A DNA stretch of 64,000 bases from Psychrobacter sp. Choline-02u-9 (lineage in GTDB: Bacteria; Pseudomonadota; Gammaproteobacteria; Pseudomonadales; Moraxellaceae): the NCBI RefSeq assembly GCF_002836505.1, contig NZ_PJBF01000043.1, forward strand, positions 25,370 through 89,369, given 5' to 3'. Every line of letters starts with the position of its first letter. The stretch's first letter is position 1. The notes under the pieces were generated by a model. It had not been told where the DNA came from. It was given only the letters and a program-made list of their open reading frames with translations, and did not search any database. A program made the translations under genes and the position numbers. This document shows, in pieces, positions 58,230-64,000 of this stretch.

Positions 58230-58728
58230 ATGCTATTCCTTATAAGTAACGACTTGCTAGCAGTTGGTTGCAATAATCGTGGTAAATCTATATATGATGT
58301 TTAACTATGAGTTAATTCGAGCATTATAATGAAAAAATAGTCTATGTAGATAACGATAGCATGAATTTAGGTAACGAAATTCTGTTAACGGTCTATCAGA
58401 GGCAATATAAGTTCAGTGTACAATTATGCTCTCAGTTATGGCACATGATAACGTATCAAGCACTGGAAATCTTTGGACAAGTGTAAAATAACGACAAAAT
58501 AACACTTATGACTGAGTTTTGAGTAAAGAGATGAGAAGTAAGACTAGCTACTGACTATGGACAGAATTATACTTTAGATACAAAATTTGTGATTCTAATA
58601 ACATTGTTCGCACTGACACCAGTTACGATAACTGGCTAAAATAATAGACTCATTATTATTAATAATTAAATATCATATTAAAATACAATTATATTAAAAA
58701 ACCAACTCATCATATTAAGGACATCACG
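58230..58728. other. Divergent intergenic region, no gene seen
   Basis: 499 AT-rich bases between fabB (minus) and the EcsC-family gene (plus). The promoters of both must lie here. No clear operator, RNA gene or terminator was recognised. Confidence 0.6.
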
Positions 58729-59850
58729 ATGGCAAAGCGTAGTACTCTTTCTAAAAGCATCAATACCATTGGCTCTTTTACTCGAAACAATCTAGAGCGT
58801 GTAGGGGCTATGATTGATAGCGTAAACGCTAAAACGGGCAAACCGCGTCAATATAAAGCTGTAGACCTAGGCGATGAAGACTACCAACAAGACTTGTTTC
58901 GTGAGCAAACGTTGAAGGCGACGCAGCAACTTTTAGGACCACGTTTTGCTACTTATGGTAAATATGCCAAGAAAGTCGTACCAAACAGCTTTTTTCAATC
59001 GACAGTTGATGGTGCATTTGCCCAAGTGGCCAATCTCGCTGCCAACTGGAGTCAACTCGACTTACCTAATGAACATCGCTTTGCCAATATTGCTACTTTA
59101 GATGACGAAGAACGTTATGCTCTAGCTACTGATATCGCCAATCAAAATCGCGCGCTTGCAATGATGGGTGGCTTGACGGGTTTGGCAGGTCTACCAGGTT
59201 TGCTCGCTGATACATTGTGGCTATTACTGGTTTCATTACGTACGGTTTATCAGATTGCTGCTGTATATAATAAGCCGCTGACAGGTAAGCAAGGCGTCAA
59301 GATGGCGTACGAGTTACTATCAAACGCTGATTTGAGCAAAATGCAAGAAAAACAAGCGCTGCTAGCTGGTCTAGGTATTGGTAAGGGTTTGCTCGATAAT
59401 GCTCAGAGTAATGGACTGCATAGTGAACTTAAAAATCTTGGTCTGAAAAACAAAAATGTAAATTTCTATGCTGCGCAAATAGACAAAGTCGCCAGTCAAG
59501 TAGGTATTGATTTAGATCAGATCAATTTATCATGGGTTCGTCGCTTCATTCCTGTCACTGCAGTAGCGATCGGCATGCATTATAATAGCCAATTGATTGA
59601 TGAAGTTATTGGCGTTGCTCAGGCGACCTTTGCACCAGAAGCAAAATTGGCTAATCGTGCCATTACCGATGACAGCAGCAGTGAGGCCAAAGTAGAAAAG
59701 GCTAGTACTGATGAGGCGAAAAAAGACACAGAGCGCAAAGAAAAAAGCAGTGATTCAGAAAAAGCCCCTAATAAAGAAGAAACCAGTAAAAAAGAAACTA
59801 GCAGTAAAAAAGACTCAGACAAGCAAACGTCTGATAAAAAAGCCAAGTAA
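58729..59850 (+). CDS. EcsC-family protein
   Basis: A 373-residue protein of the EcsC family (function unknown). The central hydrophobic region ALAMMGGLTGLAGLPGLLADTLWLLLVSLRT would be membrane-associated; it is followed by YQIAAVYNKPLTGKQGVKMAYELLSNADL and VRRFIPVTAVAIGMHYNSQLIDEV. The last about 55 residues are a very Lys/Ser/Glu-rich low-complexity tail. AAGGACATCACG precedes the ATG. Confidence 0.83.
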   Translation: MAKRSTLSKSINTIGSFTRNNLERVGAMIDSVNAKTGKPRQYKAVDLGDEDYQQDLFREQTLKATQQLLGPRFATYGKYAKKVVPNSFFQSTVDGAFAQVANLAANWSQLDLPNEHRFANIATLDDEERYALATDIANQNRALAMMGGLTGLAGLPGLLADTLWLLLVSLRTVYQIAAVYNKPLTGKQGVKMAYELLSNADLSKMQEKQALLAGLGIGKGLLDNAQSNGLHSELKNLGLKNKNVNFYAAQIDKVASQVGIDLDQINLSWVRRFIPVTAVAIGMHYNSQLIDEVIGVAQATFAPEAKLANRAITDDSSSEAKVEKASTDEAKKDTERKEKSSDSEKAPNKEETSKKETSSKKDSDKQTSDKKAK

Positions 59851-60129
59851 TAGACATATTATTTGCTAGTTGGGCTATATATTTATAAGTACAGCGGTAT
59901 TTATCTTAGTTTGATTGAGCAACATGACTTGAAAATTAGGATAAATACCACCACTTAGTTACTATCAAGTACCATTTCAATGTTAAACATCTTTTCTTAA
60001 TGATGCTTGAGCTCACTTTGTTTACTTTATTTCTTACGCTATTTTTCGGCGAAAAATCTATAAAGTGATACAATGAGAGGCTGAATGCATATCTATCAAA
60101 TGTTGTAAAGCGAAACCATTCATAAGTGG

Positions 60130-60158
60130 TTGAAATAGCAGCAACAACTCTTTATAAT
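60130..60158 (+). promoter_or_regulatory. Sigma-70 promoter of the str operon
   Basis: TTGAAA (60130-60135), 17-base spacer, TATAAT (60153-60158). This near-consensus promoter gives a start near 60165 and a leader of about 97 bases before rpsL. Confidence 0.85.
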
Positions 60159-60168
60159 ACACTGTCCT

Positions 60169-60235
60169 AAAAATGGGTGCCCCGAAATCTGCAATTATTG
60201 TCAGATAGATGGTGCATTGGCCCATTTTTTTGTTT
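60169..60235 (+). promoter_or_regulatory. Terminator-like leader hairpin before rpsL
   Basis: AAAAATGGG (60169-60177) pairs with CCCATTTTT (60221-60229), then more T. Inside is ATCTG/CAGAT (60187-60206). The structure sits between the promoter and the ribosome site of rpsL (GGAGAAGG). It has the architecture of a transcriptional attenuator for the str operon. Confidence 0.6.
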
Positions 60236-60261
60236 TATACCAAACGGGAGAAGGATGCCTT

Positions 60262-60636
60262 ATGGCAACAACTAACCAATTGATTCGTAAAGGTCGCAAA
60301 ACCATCAAGGAAAAGTCAAAAGTTCCTGCGTTGGAAGCGTGCCCACAGCGTCGCGGTGTATGTACTCGTGTATATACTACCACGCCAAAAAAACCTAACT
60401 CTGCCATGCGTAAAGTATGTCGTGTACGTTTGACTTCAGGCTATGAAGTATCAAGCTACATCGGTGGCGAAGGTCATAACCTACAAGAGCACAGTGTTGT
60501 TCTAATCCGTGGTGGTCGTGTAAAAGATCTACCAGGTGTACGTTATCACACTGTTCGCGGTGCATTAGATTGCGCAGGCGTTAAAGACCGTAAGCAAGGT
60601 CGCTCTAAGTACGGTGCTAAGAAGCCTAAAGTTTAA
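60262..60636 (+). CDS. rpsL: 30S ribosomal protein S12
   Basis: A 124-residue ribosomal protein of the decoding centre. [14 protein letters not shown] start, [18 protein letters not shown] with the Lys at the classical streptomycin-resistance position (wild type), and [19 protein letters not shown] are intact. The ATG at 60262 is preceded by GGAGAAGG; a TTG at 60217 would add 15 residues and overlap the leader hairpin. First gene of the str operon. Confidence 0.98.
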   Translation: MATTNQLIRKGRKTIKEKSKVPALEACPQRRGVCTRVYTTTPKKPNSAMRKVCRVRLTSGYEVSSYIGGEGHNLQEHSVVLIRGGRVKDLPGVRYHTVRGALDCAGVKDRKQGRSKYGAKKPKV

Positions 60637-60854
60637 TAACTAAACGTTATTAACTAAGCTTTTTGCACTACCCAATAACTGTGCATGGGTTTGGTGTCAG
60701 TAGTAGTATCACTTTTATATAAATATATATCTGGGATTTGCTCTTAAAACATACCACCATGCAGTAAGGCTAACTGATAACTCACTGCCATATCCTAATG
60801 ATAAGTAGTCGATGTTGTGAATGTTAGACACTCCTGAAGATAAGGAAATTTATT

Positions 60855-61328
60855 ATGCCAAGACGTCGCGTCGTTGCTGCCCGTGAGATCCTACCGGATC
60901 CTAAGTTTGGTAGCCAAACTGTTGCAAAATTCATCAACCATGTAATGAGTGATGGTAAAAAATCTACTGCTGAGCGTATCGTTTACGGTGCACTTGAGAC
61001 AGTAAGTGAGAAGCGTAAAGTTGAAGATCCAGTATCTTTCTTCGAAGAAGTGCTAGAAAATGTACGCCCAATGGTAGAAGTAAAAGCTCGCCGCGTTGGC
61101 GGTGCAACCTATCAAGTACCAATGGAAGTACGCCCCTCCCGTCGTACTGCATTGGCTATGCGTTGGTTAGCTGAAGCGGCTGCTAAGCGTTCTGAAAAAT
61201 CAATGGCTTTGCGTTTAGCTGGCGAATTGAATGATGCTGCTGATGGCAAAGGCGCTGCTATGAAAAAGCGTGACGAAGTTCACCGCATGGCAGATGCTAA
61301 CAAAGCATTCTCTCATTACCGTTTCTAA
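60855..61328 (+). CDS. rpsG: 30S ribosomal protein S7
   Basis: A 157-residue primary 16S rRNA-binding protein. [56 protein letters not shown] and a C-terminal NKAFSHYRF are complete. In E. coli S7 represses the operon by binding the rpsL-rpsG spacer. The spacer here is 218 bases, with a small AATAAC/GTTATT hairpin, larger than in E. coli. AAGGAAA precedes the ATG. Confidence 0.98.
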   Translation: MPRRRVVAAREILPDPKFGSQTVAKFINHVMSDGKKSTAERIVYGALETVSEKRKVEDPVSFFEEVLENVRPMVEVKARRVGGATYQVPMEVRPSRRTALAMRWLAEAAAKRSEKSMALRLAGELNDAADGKGAAMKKRDEVHRMADANKAFSHYRF

Positions 61329-61349
61329 GCTACTTTTTAATAGTAGCTT
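61327..61349 (+). repeat. Hairpin overlapping rpsG stop
   Basis: AAGCTACT (61327-61334) and AGTAGCTT (61342-61349) with a 7-base loop, starting in the stop codon. There is no following T-run, so it is not a full terminator. Confidence 0.55.
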
Positions 61350-61363
61350 GAGATTAGTGGCTC

Positions 61364-61444
61364 ATGCCATTTAATCTTACATTGTTGTTTATTCTATTGA
61401 TTGCCGCCATCATCATTCGGTCATATATAAATGTTATTTATTGA
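61364..61444 (+). CDS. Candidate 26-residue membrane peptide
   Basis: An ORF from ATG 61364 to TGA 61444 that encodes MPFNLTLLFILLIAAIIIRS followed by YINVIY: one continuous hydrophobic helix with a short C-terminal end. No clear ribosome site. It lies in the 343-base spacer between rpsG and fusA. Coding status is unproven. Confidence 0.25.
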   Translation: MPFNLTLLFILLIAAIIIRSYINVIY

Positions 61445-61471
61445 TGACTGAGGTGGCGGACATATATCCAG

Positions 61472-61585
61472 ATGTCTCTCTTAACAAATACTGTTTTTGC
61501 TGGAGAGCATCCCAAATTTGATGCCGCACTATTCTTAGTATTTGCTCTTTTTTTGTCCGTATTAGGCTCAATAATCAGTAAGTAA
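61472..61585 (+). CDS. Candidate 37-residue membrane peptide
   Basis: An ORF from ATG 61472 to TAA 61585. The product begins MSLLTNTVFAGEHPKFD and ends with a hydrophobic helix AALFLVFALFLSVLGSIISK. Only a distant GAGGTGG precedes it. It follows the 26-codon ORF and is also in the rpsG-fusA spacer. Coding status is unproven. Confidence 0.3.
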   Translation: MSLLTNTVFAGEHPKFDAALFLVFALFLSVLGSIISK

Positions 61586-61671
61586 TATTACGAAGCTGAA
61601 CGCTTTGTCATAGAGTATGAGGTAGAGACACAATACATTATTATATACACGACTTTTCCTAGGAAAACACT

Positions 61672-63798
61672 ATGGCTCGTAAAACTCCCCTAAAACGCTA
61701 TCGCAATATTGGTATCTCAGCGCACATCGATGCTGGTAAGACAACCACTACAGAGCGTGTTTTATTCTATACCGGTGTTAGCCACAAAATTGGCGAAGTA
61801 CATGATGGCGCAGCCACTATGGACTGGATGGAGCAAGAACAAGAGCGTGGTATTACTATTACCTCAGCGGCAACAACTTGTTTTTGGTCAGGTATGGCTA
61901 AACAGTTTGACGAACACCGTATCAACATCATCGATACCCCAGGTCACGTTGACTTCACGATCGAAGTTGAACGTTCTATGCGTGTACTTGATGGCGCTTG
62001 CATGGTTTACTGTGCAGTAGGCGGCGTTCAGCCACAGTCTGAGACCGTATGGCGTCAGGCGAACAAATATAAAGTACCACGTCTTGCATTTGTAAACAAA
62101 ATGGATCGTGTTGGTGCTGATTTCTATCGTGTTATCGAACAGATCAAAACTCGCTTAGGCGGTAACCCTGTACCATTGGTTATCCCAATTGGTAAAGAAG
62201 ATGACTTCGAAGGCGTTGTTGATCTAGTGACTATGAAAGCTATCTATTGGGACGAAGCGTCTCAAGGTATGCAATATGATGAGCGCGAAATCCCAACTGA
62301 ACTACAAGAAAAAGCAGCAGAATACCGCGAACACCTTGTAGAAAATGCTGCTGAAGCCAACGAAGAGTTGATGAACGAATACCTAGAAAACGGTGAGTTG
62401 ACTGTAGAACAAATTCACGGTGCTATTCGTCAGTTAACTATCGATAACGAAATCATTCCGCTTCTTTGTGGTACTGCCTTTAAGAACAAAGGTGTACAGA
62501 AGATGCTAGATGCCGTTATTCAGTATCTACCTGCACCAATCGACGTACCTGCTATTAAAGGTATTCTTGATGACAAAGACGAAAGCGAAGGCAGCCGTGA
62601 AGCATCAGATGAAGCACCTTTCTCAGCACTAGCGTTCAAAATCATGAATGACAAATTCGTTGGTAACTTAACCTTCGTACGTGTTTATTCTGGTGTAATG
62701 AAGCAGGGTAGCAGTGTTTATAACCCAGTTAAAATGAAGCGTGAGCGTGTTGGTCGTATCGTACAGATGATGGCAAACTCTCAAGAAGAGCTTGCAGAGA
62801 TTCGTACTGGTGATATCGCAGCTCTAGTCGGCATGAAAGATGTGACTACTGGTGATACGCTATGTGATGAAGACAACGTGATCACTCTTGAGCGTATGGA
62901 ATTCCCAGATCCAGTTATCTCTCTAGCTGTTGAACCAAAGACCAAAGCTGACCAAGAAAAAATGTCAATCGCTCTTGGCCGTTTGGCAAAAGAAGATCCA
63001 TCGTTCCGTGTACACACTGACGAAGAATCTGGTCAGACGATCATCAGTGGTATGGGTGAGCTACATCTAGAGATTCTTGTTGACCGTATGAAGCGTGAAT
63101 TCAACGTTGAAGCAAACATCGGTGCACCTCAGGTTGCTTATCGTGAGACGATTCGTAACACTGTTGAACAAGAAGGCAAATTCGTACGTCAAACAGGTGG
63201 TCGTGGTAAGTTTGGTCACGTTTGGTTACGTCTTGAGCCACTTGATCCAGCTGGCGACACTGAATATGAATTCGCTGAAGAAGTTGTTGGTGGTACTGTA
63301 CCAAAAGAATTCCACGGTGCTGTTGACAAAGGTATCCAAGAGCGCATGAAAAACGGCGTACTTGCAGGCTACCCTGTAGTTGGCGTAAAAGCGACCTTGT
63401 ATGATGGTTCTTATCATGACGTTGACTCTGATGAATTGTCATTTAAGATGGCTGGTTCTATGGCCTTCAGAAAAGGTTTCTTAGCAGCTGATCCAGCGCT
63501 ACTTGAGCCAGTAATGAAAGTAGAAGTTGAAACACCTGAAGACTACATGGGCGACATCATGGGCGATCTTAACCGTCGTCGTGGTTTGGTACAGGGTATG
63601 GAAGATCTACCTGGCGGTACTAAACAGATTCGTGCTGAAGTACCATTAGCGGAAATGTTTGGTTATGCCACTCAAATGCGCTCTATGTCCCAAGGCCGTG
63701 CAACTTACTCAATGGAATTCCAAAAGTACGCTGAAATTCCAAAATCAGTTGCTGCTGAAATCATCTCTAAGTTCAACTCTAAAGATGATGACGAGTAA
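61672..63798 (+). CDS. fusA: Elongation factor G
   Basis: A 708-residue translational GTPase for ribosomal translocation. G motifs: [20 protein letters not shown] and NKMDR; domain IV contains the [15 protein letters not shown] block and the C-terminal domain [22 protein letters not shown]. Length is standard (E. coli 704). AGGAAAAC precedes the ATG. tuf would be expected next, beyond the window. Confidence 0.98.
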   Translation: MARKTPLKRYRNIGISAHIDAGKTTTTERVLFYTGVSHKIGEVHDGAATMDWMEQEQERGITITSAATTCFWSGMAKQFDEHRINIIDTPGHVDFTIEVERSMRVLDGACMVYCAVGGVQPQSETVWRQANKYKVPRLAFVNKMDRVGADFYRVIEQIKTRLGGNPVPLVIPIGKEDDFEGVVDLVTMKAIYWDEASQGMQYDEREIPTELQEKAAEYREHLVENAAEANEELMNEYLENGELTVEQIHGAIRQLTIDNEIIPLLCGTAFKNKGVQKMLDAVIQYLPAPIDVPAIKGILDDKDESEGSREASDEAPFSALAFKIMNDKFVGNLTFVRVYSGVMKQGSSVYNPVKMKRERVGRIVQMMANSQEELAEIRTGDIAALVGMKDVTTGDTLCDEDNVITLERMEFPDPVISLAVEPKTKADQEKMSIALGRLAKEDPSFRVHTDEESGQTIISGMGELHLEILVDRMKREFNVEANIGAPQVAYRETIRNTVEQEGKFVRQTGGRGKFGHVWLRLEPLDPAGDTEYEFAEEVVGGTVPKEFHGAVDKGIQERMKNGVLAGYPVVGVKATLYDGSYHDVDSDELSFKMAGSMAFRKGFLAADPALLEPVMKVEVETPEDYMGDIMGDLNRRRGLVQGMEDLPGGTKQIRAEVPLAEMFGYATQMRSMSQGRATYSMEFQKYAEIPKSVAAEIISKFNSKDDDE

Positions 63799-63813
63799 AT
63801 AAAACTTACTGAA

Positions 63814-63889
63814 AGTGACAATATAGAGTATGTCTGTGTATTGTCACTAAAGAATACGCCAATAACTTGTTAAAAGACTTGTTATTGGC
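63814..63889 (+). repeat. Two perfect hairpins downstream of fusA
   Basis: AGTGACAATA (63814-63823) with TATTGTCACT (63839-63848), 15-base loop; and GCCAATAAC (63858-63866) with GTTATTGGC (63881-63889), 14-base loop. Neither has a T-run. Confidence 0.65.
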
Positions 63890-63927
63890 CGCGATTTTCT
63901 TATAATATCTGCACATTAGTATGTGCA
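63879..63927 (+). promoter_or_regulatory. Promoter and start-site hairpin before the next gene
   Basis: TTGTTA (63879-63884), 16-base spacer, TATAAT (63901-63906) give a probable promoter. Just after, TGCACAT/ATGTGCA (63910-63927, loop TAGT) would lie at the very 5' end of the transcript or act as an operator. The gene it serves (possibly tuf) is outside the window. Confidence 0.55.
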
Positions 63928-64000
63928 ACCTTTTAACAATTATCTTAATGTGGTCAAAATCGTCTTAATAATCATATTTATATGAGTTAAGTCTTGAACC

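Larger units (their letters stand above)
59851..60261. other. Intergenic region upstream of the str operon
   Basis: 411 bases; the left part (59851-60120) shows nothing recognised beyond AT-rich DNA. The right part holds the rpsL promoter and a leader hairpin listed separately. Confidence 0.6.
61329..61671 (+). other. rpsG-fusA intercistronic region
   Basis: 343 bases inside the str operon, longer than expected for this operon. It holds a hairpin after rpsG and two tiny membrane ORFs listed separately. No terminator with a T-run is seen, so transcription probably reads through to fusA. Confidence 0.6.

Noticed and set aside
60217..60261. TTG extension of rpsL
   Set aside because: Would overlap the leader hairpin and lacks a ribosome site; S12 starts at MATTNQL.
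61444..61521. 25-codon ORF overlapping the stop of the 26-codon ORF
   Set aside because: No hydrophobic or other pattern and it conflicts with the 37-codon membrane ORF in another frame.
63101..63442. 113-codon minus-strand ORF inside fusA
   Set aside because: Antisense shadow of fusA with His/Gln-rich nonsense composition.

Overview
The window is a chromosomal segment of a Gram-negative gammaproteobacterium, most probably Moraxellaceae and, by protein flavour and moderate AT-richness, Psychrobacter-like (inference from protein character; no database was searched). Signs are E. coli-type proteins (RsmI/YraN/DolP-like neighbourhood, FadBA, FabB, ExoX, IbaG next to MurA), a short-form HisG, a NadV plus NadM-Nudix NAD salvage pair, and many enzymes carrying polar, acidic insertions in surface loops. 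Genes fill the window densely. I see no rRNA, tRNA, insertion sequence, prophage or CRISPR array.

Layout. 0-1 kb: clpP (minus). 1-8.4 kb: complete urease cluster ureD-ureA-ureBC-ureE-ureF-ureG-ureJ, in which the beta and alpha subunits are one fused reading frame; upstream lie a strong NtrC-type site pair and a sigma-54-like promoter, pointing to nitrogen control. 8.5-13.2 kb: tig, rdgB, sodB and a short-chain dehydrogenase. 13.4-15.0 kb: an AT-rich two-gene unit, DUF262 (ParB/GmrS-like) plus a HEPN-like protein with an RX4H motif, the best candidate for a defence or conflict system here. 15.2-17.2 kb: DUF72 protein and a prenyl diphosphate synthase. 17.2-21.8 kb: fadB-fadA with an unusually hairpin-rich leader and a compact three-way-junction-like element between the two genes. 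22-28.6 kb: cysteine hydrolase, HD hydrolase, psd, dtd, phoB-phoR (Pho box upstream; PhoR lacks membrane segments), M23 peptidase, exoX. 28.7-36 kb: alpha/beta hydrolase, LOG protein, FAD oxidoreductase, lipoprotein, a FemAB/GNAT-like gene bracketed by two inverted near-identical terminators, YceI, type-B L31. 36-41 kb: SGNH hydrolase, nadV, nadM-nudix, another alpha/beta hydrolase. 41.5-50 kb: nfuA, metY, adenosine-kinase-like gene, rsmI, yraN, a BON-domain lipoprotein, an esterase, a small secreted protein. 50-55 kb: ibaG, murA, hisG, hisD, hisC. 55-58 kb: fabB-pabB. 58.7-64 kb: an EcsC-family protein, then the str operon rpsL-rpsG-fusA, with a terminator-like leader hairpin before rpsL and two tiny membrane ORFs between rpsG and fusA.

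How the parts work together: UreABC hydrolyses urea while UreDEFG insert nickel and UreJ probably imports it; NadV and NadM turn nicotinamide into NMN and then NAD; FadBA carry out fatty-acid beta-oxidation while FabB elongates new chains; PhoBR respond to phosphate; HisG, HisD and HisC are parts of histidine synthesis; RpsL, RpsG and FusA serve translation.
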